Positions 16,470-27,223 are shown, numbered from the stretch's first letter. The stretch is DNA of 53,748 bases from an uncultured Microbacterium sp. (GCF_937927635.1 NZ_CALBRW010000028.1:1-53748), one strand, 5' to 3'. Translations and numbers: made by a program. The notes: generated by a model from the sequence alone, not told the origin.

Positions 16470-17837
16470 ATGGTCACCCGGAAGCCCGCGCCGCCCGCCT
16501 ACGTCTGCACGGAGTGCGGCTGGACGACGGCCAAGTGGGTGGGCCGGTGCGGCGAGTGCCAGCAGTGGGGCACCGTGCAGGAGCAGGGCGCGAAGACCGG
16601 GATCGTTCGGCAGACGGATGCCGTGGCTCCATCCGCCGAGCGCGCCGCGCGCCCCATCACCCAGATCACCACCGCCGACGCACCGCGTCGCTCGAGTGGT
16701 GTGGGCGAGTTCGACCGGGTGCTGGGCGGCGGCATCGTTCCGGGCGCCGCCATCCTGCTCAGTGGTGAGCCGGGCGTCGGCAAGTCCACGCTGCTTCTGG
16801 AGGTGGCGGCGGCCACGGCTCGCTCGGGCAGGCGCGTGCTGTACGCCAGCGCCGAGGAGTCACCCGCGCAGGTGCGGTTGCGCGCCGAGCGCACCAACGC
16901 CCTGCACGACGAGCTGTACCTGGCCAGCGAGACCGACCTGGGCACGATCCTCGGGCACATCGACGAGGTGAAGCCCGACCTGGTGATCGTCGACTCCGTG
17001 CAGACCGTCGCCAGCGGGCTGATCGACGGCGCGGCCGGGCAGCCCAGCCAGGTGCGCGAGGTGGCAGCATCCCTCATCCGCATCGCGAAGGACCGCGGAC
17101 TGCCGGTGATCATCGTGGGGCACGTCACCAAGGACGGCACGGTCGCAGGTCCCCGTGTGCTGGAGCACCTGGTCGACGTGGTCTGCCACTTCGAGGGCGA
17201 CCGGCAGACCGCGCTGCGGTTCATCCGCGCGCTGAAGAACCGCTTCGGCCCCACCGACGAGGTCGGATGCTTCGAGATGACCGGCGACGGCATCGCCGAG
17301 GTCCCCGACCCCAGCGGGTTGTTCCTCTCGCAGGGCGCCGCCGAACCGGGCACCTGCGTGGCCATCGCCATGGAGGGCCGTCGCGTGCTGCCGGTGGAGG
17401 TGCAGGCGCTCACCATCGAGACCAACGCCCCCAACCCACGGCGCGTGGTGCACGGTCTGGATTCGTCGCGCGTGGCCATGGTGCTGGCGATCCTGGAGCG
17501 CCGGGCCGGCATCGAGACGTCCAAGCTCGACGTGTACGTGTCCACCGTGGGCGGGGTGCGGTTCACCGAGCCCGCCGCAGATCTGGCCATCGCCGTGGCC
17601 GTGGCGGGTGCCATCCGGCAGCAGTCCGTGCCGCGCACGGTGGCCGCCGTGGGCGAGCTGTCGCTCGCCGGCGAGATCCGGCCCGTCACGCAGGCGGCAC
17701 ACCGCCGCAGCGAGGCCGCGCGGCTGGGCTATCAGCAGGTGATCGACGATCGTTCCCAGACCCTGCGGTCGGCGCTGAACGACATCCGCCAGCGGATGAC
17801 CCAGCGCAGGCCAGATGCCGCCATCCCGCCGTTCTGA
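16470..17837 (+). CDS. radA: DNA repair protein RadA
   Basis: This 455-aa RecA-like ATPase promotes branch migration and processing of recombination intermediates. The N-terminal zinc finger has Cys13, Cys16, Cys27 and Cys30 (CTECGWTT...CGEC). Walker A is GEPGVGKST at about 99-107, and the RadA-specific KNRFG motif is at about 253. A C-terminal Lon-like domain contains GGVRFTEPAADLAIAVAVAGA. The length is standard. Its stop is one base from the stop of the convergent downstream gene, with no room for a terminator between them. Confidence 0.97.
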   Translation: MVTRKPAPPAYVCTECGWTTAKWVGRCGECQQWGTVQEQGAKTGIVRQTDAVAPSAERAARPITQITTADAPRRSSGVGEFDRVLGGGIVPGAAILLSGEPGVGKSTLLLEVAAATARSGRRVLYASAEESPAQVRLRAERTNALHDELYLASETDLGTILGHIDEVKPDLVIVDSVQTVASGLIDGAAGQPSQVREVAASLIRIAKDRGLPVIIVGHVTKDGTVAGPRVLEHLVDVVCHFEGDRQTALRFIRALKNRFGPTDEVGCFEMTGDGIAEVPDPSGLFLSQGAAEPGTCVAIAMEGRRVLPVEVQALTIETNAPNPRRVVHGLDSSRVAMVLAILERRAGIETSKLDVYVSTVGGVRFTEPAADLAIAVAVAGAIRQQSVPRTVAAVGELSLAGEIRPVTQAAHRRSEAARLGYQQVIDDRSQTLRSALNDIRQRMTQRRPDAAIPPF

Positions 17838-17838
17838 G

Positions 17839-18249
17839 CTACGCCTGCAGGGCCTTCAGCAGCTCCTCGGGGTGAGCCTGCATGGGGTGGGGGCCGGCGA
17901 TGTCGAGGAACACCGTGGTGATCTTTTCGCGGTGCACGGTGAGGAACCTCTTCAGCCAGGCCGGCGAGTAGATTCCCACGCCGGGCGGCAGGTTGTCGGG
18001 CTTGTTCTTGGCGTCGCTGAACAGCAGCAGCGCCACCTCACCGGTGTTCGCATCGCGGTACGTCCACACTTCGCCGCCGTCCAGCGGCCGGTCGCGCGGA
18101 CCGGGCTTGATCAGCGGGACGACGGTGTTGCCATTGCGGAGCGCGAGGGCGACTGCTGCCATGTCCTGCTTCTCCAGCGCCTGGGCGAGAGCCTCGGAGC
18201 GGAAATCCTGGGGGGCGGGCCGCTTCGCGCCGGACCTCTTCTTCGCCAT
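17839..18249 (-). CDS. SseB-like protein of unknown function
   Basis: This 136-aa soluble protein starts MAKKRSGAKR. It has ALALRNGNTVVPLIKPG, WTYRDANTGEVALLLFSDAKNK and a short C-terminal FLDIAGPHPMQAHPEELLKAL. The arrangement of a value/level phrase followed by a cut-off loop resembles the SseB N-terminal domain found widely in actinobacteria. It is convergent with radA, with one base between the stops. No catalytic motif was seen and the role is unknown. Confidence 0.6.
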   Translation of the reverse strand: MAKKRSGAKRPAPQDFRSEALAQALEKQDMAAVALALRNGNTVVPLIKPGPRDRPLDGGEVWTYRDANTGEVALLLFSDAKNKPDNLPPGVGIYSPAWLKRFLTVHREKITTVFLDIAGPHPMQAHPEELLKALQA

Positions 18250-18485
18250 GAATCCAGCTTAGAAGAGCCTGCCCGGAGTAAGGAGTGGGGCCCCTTCGAC
18301 TCCACCATTGGGGACTGGGGATGTTCGAGGGGGCCCTCTGGCTCTCGCAGCGATGAGTGTCGAAGCGCTGGGGACGCTGAAGACGACACCACTGGGGATG
18401 GTTTCACCGCTCAGTTCGGAGAACCACTCCCCTATGGTATCCCAAAATTCCGGTTGGCGCGCATCGAACTTGGACGGGATGCAGC

Positions 18486-19160
18486 TCAGCGCAGGAAAAT
18501 CTGCTGCGACCCCGCGCTGTCGAAACCGCCGATGGACACCGTGACGTGGTACGAGGCACCGCCGCCGGGTGCGCGGGGCCGGTTCGGCTTGTCGCAGGTG
18601 TTGACCGCTGAGCGGGTGCGGTCCCAGACCACCGGGATCTTGGTGCTGACCGTCGCACCGGCCGCGAGGGTGGCGATCTGGGCGCTCGGGTCGGTCTGGC
18701 AGTCGGTGGAGCGCCACCACACGTCCTGACCGCTGGTGACCGTGAACCTCTGCATGTTGGAGCCGACGTTCAGCGTGCAGTCCTTGTCGGTCTTGTTGGT
18801 CAGCGAGATCGAGATCTTCGGCATCACGCCGGCAGCGTAGGTCACGGCATCCGTCACAGCCTTCACCTCGACATCCGCGGCCACGCAGGCGACGACGCCG
18901 GGCGTCTCGGAGGGATCCGGGCTGGGTGCGTCGACTGCCGGGTCGGCGGATGCCGGCGGCGAGGCCGGATCCGTGGCGAACGGGGTCTCGGCATCCGTCG
19001 CCGGTGCGGACGACTGGGTGGACGCCGGTGCGGCATCCGTCCTCCACGGCTGCGTCATGACGAACCAGATCCCGCCTGCCAGAGCCGCGATCAGCAGGAT
19101 CAGTGCGACGAGGACCACGAGCCGCCGACGTCGGTACACTGCGGCGGATTGGCGGGCCAT
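18486..19160 (-). CDS. Membrane-anchored or secreted protein with Pro/Ala/Ser-rich linker
   Basis: This 224-aa protein has a basic N-terminus followed by one hydrophobic segment (LVVLVALILLIAALAGGIWF, about residues 14-33). A low-complexity Ala/Pro/Ser/Asp linker follows to about residue 88, then a compact C-terminal domain. That domain (SISLTNKTDKDCTLNVG, VTSGQDVWWRSTDC, PVVWDRTRSAVNTC) resembles extracytoplasmic DUF4232-like beta-sandwich domains and has four Cys that could pair outside the cell. It is probably exported and anchored by its N-terminus. Function unknown. Confidence 0.7.
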   Translation of the reverse strand: MARQSAAVYRRRRLVVLVALILLIAALAGGIWFVMTQPWRTDAAPASTQSSAPATDAETPFATDPASPPASADPAVDAPSPDPSETPGVVACVAADVEVKAVTDAVTYAAGVMPKISISLTNKTDKDCTLNVGSNMQRFTVTSGQDVWWRSTDCQTDPSAQIATLAAGATVSTKIPVVWDRTRSAVNTCDKPNRPRAPGGGASYHVTVSIGGFDSAGSQQIFLR

Positions 19161-19169
19161 GCGTCCAGG

Positions 19170-19688
19170 CTATCCGGCGCTGCTGGACGCCAGGTGCTTG
19201 AGCATCCTGGTGTTGCCGAGAGTGTTGGGCTTGACGTGCGCGAGGTCGAGGAACTCCTCCACGCCGGCGTCGCCGCTGCGCAGCAGCTGCGAGTACACGT
19301 CGGGATCGACGATGTGCTCGCCGATGGGCTCGAACCCGCGCCGCGTGAAGAAGCCGGTCTCGAAGGTCAGGCAGAACAGCCTGCTGAGCCCGAGGTCGAG
19401 CGCGCGGCGCTCGAGCGCCTCGACGATCGCACGGCCGATCCCCAGATGCAGGAAGTCCTCGCGCACCAGCAGGGTGCGCACCTCGCCCAGGTCCTCCCAC
19501 ATGACGTGCAGTGCGCCGCAGCCGATCAGCTCGCCGCCGACCTCGGCGACGATGAACTCCTGCGCGGCGCCGTACAGGATCGCCAGATCCTTGCCGAGCA
19601 GGATGCGGCGCTCGACGAGCGGTTCCAGCAGGCGATGGATGCCGGTGATGTCGGACGTGCGCGCGGGCCGGAGGGAGAACTCTGTCAC
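19170..19688 (-). CDS. argA: N-acetylglutamate synthase, short actinobacterial type
   Basis: This 172-aa GNAT acetyltransferase probably acetylates glutamate with acetyl-CoA at the first step of arginine synthesis. The GNAT core is seen in ELIGCGALHVMWEDLGEVRTL and the acetyl-CoA loop REDFLHLGIGRAIVEALE. The C-terminal EFLDLAHVKPNTLGNTRML closely resembles the mycobacterial short ArgA (Rv2747 type), which lacks the kinase-like domain of E. coli ArgA. It is a single gene, not linked to other arg genes here. Confidence 0.85.
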   Translation of the reverse strand: MTEFSLRPARTSDITGIHRLLEPLVERRILLGKDLAILYGAAQEFIVAEVGGELIGCGALHVMWEDLGEVRTLLVREDFLHLGIGRAIVEALERRALDLGLSRLFCLTFETGFFTRRGFEPIGEHIVDPDVYSQLLRSGDAGVEEFLDLAHVKPNTLGNTRMLKHLASSSAG

Positions 19689-19757
19689 GCATCAAGACTA
19701 GAACCCGCGAGGTCGTGGTCGTGCGGCGCACCGCTCCCGCTCGACGAGATCACCGTT

Positions 19758-19910
19758 CGCGGGCCCCGATTCGCGGGTCCCACTTGGCTGCCTCCCCACG
19801 CGCGAGCCAGCCATTCGGACCCCGCGACACGCCCGAACTCCGCGGGCCCCGATTCGCGGGTCCCAGATGGCGGCCTCACCTCGCGTGAGCCAGCCATTCG
19901 GACCCCGCGA
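19758..19910. repeat. Two direct copies of a ~70-bp intergenic repeat, 83-bp period
   Basis: Copies at 19758-19827 and 19841-19910 share CGCGGGCCCCGATTCGCGGG, a variable middle and GAGCCAGCCATTCGGACCCC. The ends TCGCGGGTCC and GGACCCCGCGA are nearly complementary, so each copy can fold into a long hairpin. It fills the argA-clpC spacer. Confidence 0.75.
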
Positions 19911-20006
19911 AAGCAAGCCCGAGCAGATGCCGCGTGCGCAGCGCAGACAGACCGAGGGGCGGATGCTGTGCAGCATCCGCCCCCCCTGTGCGCGAGTCGC
20001 AGGGCG

Positions 20007-22529
<2,523 letters not shown>

Positions 22530-22710
22530 GCTGTGACTTCCTTTCGCACGCGGCGAAGCGGCAGTGGTGCCTTGTACATCGAGAGTAACGAGAGCGCGAG
22601 GCCCGAACGGCCGTGTTCGCCGTCGGCATACCTCTCGTTCCGGGACGGGCTCCGGATCGTGGTGGGACGGGCTGCGCGAAGCTTCCTTCGTTCGCAGAGC
22701 GGGGACCCCC

Positions 22711-22840
22711 GGTTACTGAGCGAGCGCAGCGAGTCGAAGAACGCTCCTCCCCGATGCTCACTCCGGAACGTCCCTGCGCCCTCAGCTTCATGGAGGTGTC
22801 CCGTTCCCGGTCGTTGAGCGAGCGAAGCGAGACGAAACGC
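22711..22840. repeat. Two dispersed-repeat copies (GAGCGAGCG.AGCGAG type) upstream of clpC
   Basis: The copy at 22711-22740 (GAGCGAGCGCAGCGAGTCGAAGA core) and the copy at 22809-22840 (GAGCGAGCGAAGCGAGACGAAACG core) lie in the ~390-bp gene-free gap between clpC and the next operon. A third copy is at 41903-41936 in opposite orientation. They look like short extragenic repetitive elements; no coding sequence was found in this gap. Confidence 0.7.
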
Positions 22841-22849
22841 AGAAGACGA

Positions 22850-22892
22850 TTGACCTCCATATCGATTGTCGTTATGTTAACGAAAGTCGATA
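22850..22892 (+). promoter_or_regulatory. Promoter with overlapping 33-bp dyad operator
   Basis: TTGACC (22850-22855) and TATGTT (22873-22878), 17 bp apart, form a good sigma-70-type promoter. A nested dyad covers the -10: TATCGA-N4-CGTTA-N3-TAACG-N4-TCGATA at 22860-22892. It precedes the three-gene operon ending in an HTH protein, the likely autoregulator. Confidence 0.7.
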
Positions 22893-22922
22893 ACAACAGC
22901 CATCGCTACGGAGGGTGGGGAC

Positions 22923-23039
22923 ATGGACAGGGCGAGAAGGATGCCGTTGGCCGAGGCGATCACGCTGGGCCTGGTCGCGACGGGCGCGGTGAGCATCGCG
23001 GTCGCCGCGCTGACGCGCGACACGGAGGGGCTGGTCTGA
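22923..23039 (+). CDS. 38-aa small membrane protein
   Basis: This short frame starts at an ATG preceded by GGAGG (spacing about 7 nt) and stops in TGATG, overlapping the next gene's start. The product has a basic N-terminus (MDRARRMPLAEA), one hydrophobic stretch (ITLGLVATGAVSIAVAAL) and a short polar tail. A proper ribosome-binding site, the coupling to the next gene and the promoter 45 nt upstream support a real gene. Function unknown; a partner of the membrane protein is a guess. Confidence 0.65.
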   Translation: MDRARRMPLAEAITLGLVATGAVSIAVAALTRDTEGLV

Positions 23040-23803
23040 TGCAGCTGACATCGACGGACCTGCTTCAAGGGCTCGGCTGGCTGGCCCTGTGGCTGGCGAT
23101 CACCGGGGTGATCGTGGCCTTCTCGATCTGGCGCGCGCGCCGGCGCGGCAGCACCACGCTCGCACTCGACGTGACGCGCAACGCGTCGCTCGCATACCTG
23201 GGTGTCGCGGCCTTCGGCATCGTGATGTCCGGCCTCCAGCGCCTCGGCTCCGGCTCAATCGCACTGGAGGGAGCGGCCGGGCAATGGGTCGCCGAGCAGC
23301 AGGATGCGCTGCACAGCCCCACCTGTGACGCGACCGGCACCTTCCACGTCGAACTCTCCCCCGCTCAGGGACCTGCACCGATCTCGTACTGCCAGAACTG
23401 GCTCGAGAACGTGCCCGTGGGCCCGCGACTCACGGTATATCTGGGGACGCTGATGGGCATCCTCGCCTCCGCCGCGATCGCTTGGGCGATCTACACCGCG
23501 ACCCGACGGGCGGGGATGCGAGACCCATTCCACCCCGCTGTGTCCCGCACGTTCGGGTTCGCATCGATCGCGGTCATGGTCGGCGGCGCTCTGAGCACTC
23601 TGGTCACCTCGATCGGCATGACGCTGGCCGCGCGATCGCTGAAGTGGGAGCCGGAGATGACCGTGCCGTTCGAGCTCAGCATCCCGCTCTGGCCCTTCGC
23701 GGTGGCGGTCGGCCTGTTCGCCCTGTCGGCGATCTTCCGCTACGGCAGGCAACTGCAGCTCGAGAAGGAGCGCCTGCAGCGCGAGACGGACGGCCTGGTA
23801 TGA
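23039..23803 (+). CDS. DUF2975-like multi-pass membrane protein
   Basis: This 254-aa protein has five hydrophobic segments (LGWLALWLAITGVIVAFSIW, ASLAYLGVAAFGIVMSGL, LGTLMGILASAAIAWAIYTA, FGFASIAVMVGGALSTLV, IPLWPFAVAVGLFALSAIF). Its C-terminus RYGRQLQLEKERLQRETDGLV matches the tail style of DUF2975 proteins (…FRxGxxLQEExxLTV). An external loop between segments 2 and 3 holds two Cys (SPTCD, SYCQN). It is fused by overlapping codons to the small protein before it and the HTH protein after it. DUF2975 proteins are usually encoded beside a YozG-type HTH, as here. Confidence 0.75.
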   Translation: MQLTSTDLLQGLGWLALWLAITGVIVAFSIWRARRRGSTTLALDVTRNASLAYLGVAAFGIVMSGLQRLGSGSIALEGAAGQWVAEQQDALHSPTCDATGTFHVELSPAQGPAPISYCQNWLENVPVGPRLTVYLGTLMGILASAAIAWAIYTATRRAGMRDPFHPAVSRTFGFASIAVMVGGALSTLVTSIGMTLAARSLKWEPEMTVPFELSIPLWPFAVAVGLFALSAIFRYGRQLQLEKERLQRETDGLV

Positions 23804-24039
23804 GCCCCGCCGACGCGGACGACGAGTTCACCGGCATCCACTGTCGGCTCGACGAGCTGCTTGCCGAGCGGAACATGACGCTGACCGAGTTGAGCGCACG
23901 GGTGGGCGTGAGCATCGTGAACCTGTCGGTGCTGAAGAACGACCGGGCACGGGCGATCCGCTACTCCACGCTGCGCGCGATCTGCGATGCCCTGCGCTGC
24001 GAGGTCGGCGAGCTGCTTGTGCTGGCGGAGCGGGGCTGA
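23800..24039 (+). CDS. YozG/Cro-C1-type HTH regulator
   Basis: This 79-aa protein is almost entirely a helix-turn-helix domain: LDELLAERNMTLTELSARVG, VSIVNLSVLKNDRARAI, STLRAICDALRCEVGELLVL. Its ATG overlaps the membrane protein's stop by 4 bases. The family pairs with DUF2975 membrane proteins, and the dyad over the operon promoter is the obvious target. That target is an inference. Confidence 0.88.
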   Translation: MSPADADDEFTGIHCRLDELLAERNMTLTELSARVGVSIVNLSVLKNDRARAIRYSTLRAICDALRCEVGELLVLAERG

Positions 24040-24144
24040 GCAGGCATCGGGATACCCCGATACCCGGTCATTACCTTGATGCCCTGACATTGAAGGGATG
24101 CAGTGGTCGCGGCCTCCACCTGACTTCAGAGCATTCGAGACCGA

Positions 24145-25053
24145 TCAGGAAGGCGAGCGTGTCAGCCCTTCCCCTCGATCTCGCGTTGCGCGCGTGTCCA
24201 GCACCGGAGCATCCATCGCCGATATCAGGCGGTCCAGGTGGCCGATCCAGTCCTTCATGTACGTCGCTTCGTGACTCTGCGCACGGAACTCAGCCGCATC
24301 GAAGTACGCGGAGACAAGCGTGTTGAGCTTCCTCAACTCGCCCTCGTCCAGATAGTTCTTGGCAACGGACACATCAGACTTTCGTGGTCTCGTTCCAGCG
24401 AACGAGGTCAGGCCCATCTCAGGTTTCGAGGCATCCGTCCGGGCCGCGATGACTTCTGCTGCTGTGTGTCCGCGCGCCGCGAAGTGGAGCTTGTTCTGAA
24501 CGACTGCGAAGAACTGCTTGGACTCTTCAGCACTCGCGTCGTAATCGACACTCGTGGCGTACAGATCCAGCACTTGCCGATACAGCACCTTCTCGCTGCT
24601 TCGGATGTCGCGGATGCGATCAAGCAGTTCACGCCAATAGCGACCGCCGCCCAGGTTCTTCAGGTTCTCGTCGTCCATCGTGAAGCCCTTGACGAGGTAC
24701 TCCCGTAGACGTTCGGTGGCCCAGATGCGGAACCGTGTGGCAGTCCGGCTCTTGACTCGGTAGCCGACAGATATGACGACGTCGAGGTTGTAGTGAGTGA
24801 TGCTTCGCGCAACCTCACGAGATCCTTCGGTTCGAACTGTTCGGAATTCCCGAACAGTTGCCCCCGCGGACAGCTCACCCTCCTCGAAGACATTCGCGAT
24901 GTGCTCGCTGATATTCGCTTTGGACGACCCAAAGAGGTCGACAAGCTGAGCTTGCGTCAGCCACACAGTGTCGCCATCCAGCCGCACTTCCAACGCGGGA
25001 GCGCCATCCTCACGCTGGTAGAGGATCACCTCCCCGGATGGCTCTGCAGTCAT
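24145..25053 (-). CDS. RhuM-family protein, shortened at the C-terminus
   Basis: This 302-aa protein is of the RhuM virulence/mobile-element family, found in genomic islands and of unknown biochemical role. Typical blocks are VILYQREDGAPALEVRLDGDTVWL, FGSSKANISEHIANVF, THYNLDVVISVGYRVKS and FRIWATERLREYLVKGF; the later parts QFFAVVQNKLHFAARGHTAAE and ATYMKDWIGHLDRLI are also present. The C-terminus stops soon after DAPVLDTRATRDRGEGL, shorter than the usual 330 aa or so, so a short tail is missing or replaced (LTRSPS). It marks the start of the accessory region. Confidence 0.85.
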   Translation of the reverse strand: MTAEPSGEVILYQREDGAPALEVRLDGDTVWLTQAQLVDLFGSSKANISEHIANVFEEGELSAGATVREFRTVRTEGSREVARSITHYNLDVVISVGYRVKSRTATRFRIWATERLREYLVKGFTMDDENLKNLGGGRYWRELLDRIRDIRSSEKVLYRQVLDLYATSVDYDASAEESKQFFAVVQNKLHFAARGHTAAEVIAARTDASKPEMGLTSFAGTRPRKSDVSVAKNYLDEGELRKLNTLVSAYFDAAEFRAQSHEATYMKDWIGHLDRLISAMDAPVLDTRATRDRGEGLTRSPS

Positions 25054-25159
25054 TTCGTGCCCTCCACTTGATCGGCGAACTGAATCGCTACCAAGGTATC
25101 TGGCGGCACCGACATCCCCACCGCGTGCATTCCGGCATCCGCTTCCGTACGCTGACCGG

Positions 25160-26938
25160 GTGACCTCCCCCTTCGACGATCCCGAGTTCCGCAGGCAGAT
25201 GGCCGCGATGGGCGTGCGGCGTCAGCCCGGCATGGCCAAGCGGATGCTGGACCAGATCGCTCCGCTGCTGGCCGACGAGGGCATCGACCTCGAGAACCTG
25301 GACGGGTCGGATCTGGATGCCGTCAACGCGGCGCTGGCGCGCGCGACGGAGCGCCACAATCTCATGCTGTTCACGCCGGTCGGGAAGCATCGGGCGCTGG
25401 CGCTGTCGGTGCTGCGCAGGTTCACGATGGCGATCGGCGACGACGATCTGCGCGCGGCGCAGAAGATCCTGGACGACGTCCCCATCGAGGAGACCGACAG
25501 CATGCCGGCGGTCTCGCACGTGATCGGCGCAGCGCTGGGCCTGCTCGACTCCCGGCACACCGACCCGGCTCTGGCGTCCGTCCGGCAGCGGATGCGCGTG
25601 CCCGCCTGGCCCTCGAAGGAGGCGGTGGCGGCGTCGCGCGACATCGTGCCGCTGTCGAACAGGGGGCGCGCCTTCGACTCGCTGGACTCCCTGATCGTGC
25701 GTCACAACGGGCAGAACGTGATGGTCGGCGCAGCGCTGGCCGTCGCGGCGTCGGTGCTGGCCGAGGCTCGGGTGAGGGGTCGCGATGTGGTCGAGGTGGC
25801 GGCATCCGCTCTGACGGATGGAGAGGCGGATGCCGTGCTGCCGCCGGCCGCGAACGGCGCGGGCGGCCGCGCTGCCGCCCCCCGTAGGGCAGACGAGGCG
25901 CTGGCACTGAGTTTCCAAGCGTGGTTGGACGAGCAGGACGAGATCGCTGCACCCGACGTGGGCACCGAGCTCCGCATGTTCCGCTCGCTGCAGAAGCTGG
26001 CGCGTGAGTGGGTGATCGACCTCGACGATCCGGACGATGTCGAGACGTTCGCGGAGATGCTGGGCGAGGAGCCCGACGACGCCGAAGGTGCGCTGTTCGA
26101 CGCGCTGGACACGCTGCACGACTACGTGCACATGCGCCTGGCCTCAGATCGTGCCGGCTGGGCCGACGCGCACGATGCGCTCGAGGATGTGCTGCTCGAT
26201 GGGTCGGAGGGCGATGGCGGCGCGCTGCTGCAGGATGCGCTGGCCGGCGGGCAGGACATTCCCGAGGAGGAGAGGCACCGGGTGCTGCGGCGACTGCCGG
26301 TCGTCTTCAGCGTCGGCAGGCTGCTGGAGTGGATCGGGGCGGGGCGGCCAGTCTCGTCGACGGGCGCGTTGCGCCGTGCCGACATCCAGCGGGTCGCAGC
26401 GATGATCGGCGTCTCCGCTGTCGGCGTGAGCAGGCGGATGCCGGCGGCGGACGGCGTGGAGCACGTCACGTCGATGAACCAGCTGCCGCTGCTGTCGGCC
26501 TGGTGGCAGGCGCTGATCATCGCCGAGGTGATCGAGCTGAGCCCGACCCGCGTGCGGCCGGGCGTGACTGCCGACGCGTGGCACGACCGGATGCCCCTCG
26601 AGCTGACCGAGTTCCTGGCCGCACTGGTCGCCGCGCAGGTGATCGCCAACGCGTACATCGGCCTGGACGACGACCGCGAGCGCTTCACTGTCACGGACAC
26701 CGTCTCCCGCGTGGTCGCGGCGCTGGGCAACGGTTCCGACTTCATCGCCGACGAGCCCGGCCTGCGGATGCTGAACCTCGAGCGCACCGGGTTCGTGACG
26801 CGCTCGGCATCAGGCATTCATACGGTGCCCGACGCGCTGCGCTCGACCGTCGCCCGCGCCGTGACGATGGTCATCTCCACGCACCTGGTGCCAGGCGTGG
26901 TCGACGGGTTCATGGACGAGCTGGGTGGGGCGGAGTGA
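25160..26938 (+). CDS. 592-aa protein of unknown function
   Basis: I do not recognise this protein. It starts at a GTG (MTSPFDDPEFRRQMAAMGV). It is soluble and acidic, without signal peptide or membrane segments. An Ala-rich region lies around residues 225-250. A highly acidic stretch (DLDDPDDVETFAEMLGEEPDDAEG) lies in the middle, and an RVAAMIGVSAVGVSRRMPAA helix-turn-helix-like segment is near residue 415. Base and codon use match the host core genes, so it may be an old chromosomal gene and not part of the neighbouring defence cargo. Its end overlaps the 3' end of the antiparallel VapB-like gene by about 29 bases. Confidence 0.7.
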   Translation: MTSPFDDPEFRRQMAAMGVRRQPGMAKRMLDQIAPLLADEGIDLENLDGSDLDAVNAALARATERHNLMLFTPVGKHRALALSVLRRFTMAIGDDDLRAAQKILDDVPIEETDSMPAVSHVIGAALGLLDSRHTDPALASVRQRMRVPAWPSKEAVAASRDIVPLSNRGRAFDSLDSLIVRHNGQNVMVGAALAVAASVLAEARVRGRDVVEVAASALTDGEADAVLPPAANGAGGRAAAPRRADEALALSFQAWLDEQDEIAAPDVGTELRMFRSLQKLAREWVIDLDDPDDVETFAEMLGEEPDDAEGALFDALDTLHDYVHMRLASDRAGWADAHDALEDVLLDGSEGDGGALLQDALAGGQDIPEEERHRVLRRLPVVFSVGRLLEWIGAGRPVSSTGALRRADIQRVAAMIGVSAVGVSRRMPAADGVEHVTSMNQLPLLSAWWQALIIAEVIELSPTRVRPGVTADAWHDRMPLELTEFLAALVAAQVIANAYIGLDDDRERFTVTDTVSRVVAALGNGSDFIADEPGLRMLNLERTGFVTRSASGIHTVPDALRSTVARAVTMVISTHLVPGVVDGFMDELGGAE

Positions 26939-27101
26939 CGGACGTCCGGCCGATGATTCGCTCGACCGCAGCGGGCTGATTCCGAACGGCGATAAGCGTT
27001 CGCAGAGCGAGCTCAACGGTCTCTCGATCCGAGGAGCTCCCGGTGAGTTCCTTCGCCATTCGGAGTGCATCTGTATCGACTTCGATCGTTGCAACAGTCA
27101 T
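26910..27101 (-). CDS. VapB-type antitoxin without a visible partner
   Basis: This 63-aa protein starts at the ATG at 27101, preceded by GGAGG. The sequence MTVATIEVDTDALRMAKELT followed by DRETVELALRTLIAVR is the ribbon-helix-helix pattern of VapB/DUF2191 antitoxins. No PIN-domain toxin gene adjoins it on the minus strand; its 3' end runs into the antiparallel 592-aa gene. It is therefore an orphan antitoxin or the remains of a VapBC pair. Confidence 0.7.
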   Translation of the reverse strand: MTVATIEVDTDALRMAKELTGSSSDRETVELALRTLIAVRNQPAAVERIIGRTSVTPPHPARP

Positions 27102-27223
27102 CCGAGTTCCGCCTCCGGCCATACGCCTACATCGATCGTGTCAGGAGAACACGTCAATCGCTACCGGCTACGTCAGCCGCGAGTCAGTCGCCGAAATGCC
27201 GCCTATCACCATGCGATGAGAAG

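Noticed and set aside
18259..18485. Protein-like stretch on the minus strand (containing QPEFWDTIGEWFSELSGETI) between the SseB-like gene and the anchored protein
   Set aside because: It looks like a fragment of a lost gene, but it has no start or ribosome-binding site and no family I recognise; too weak to annotate.
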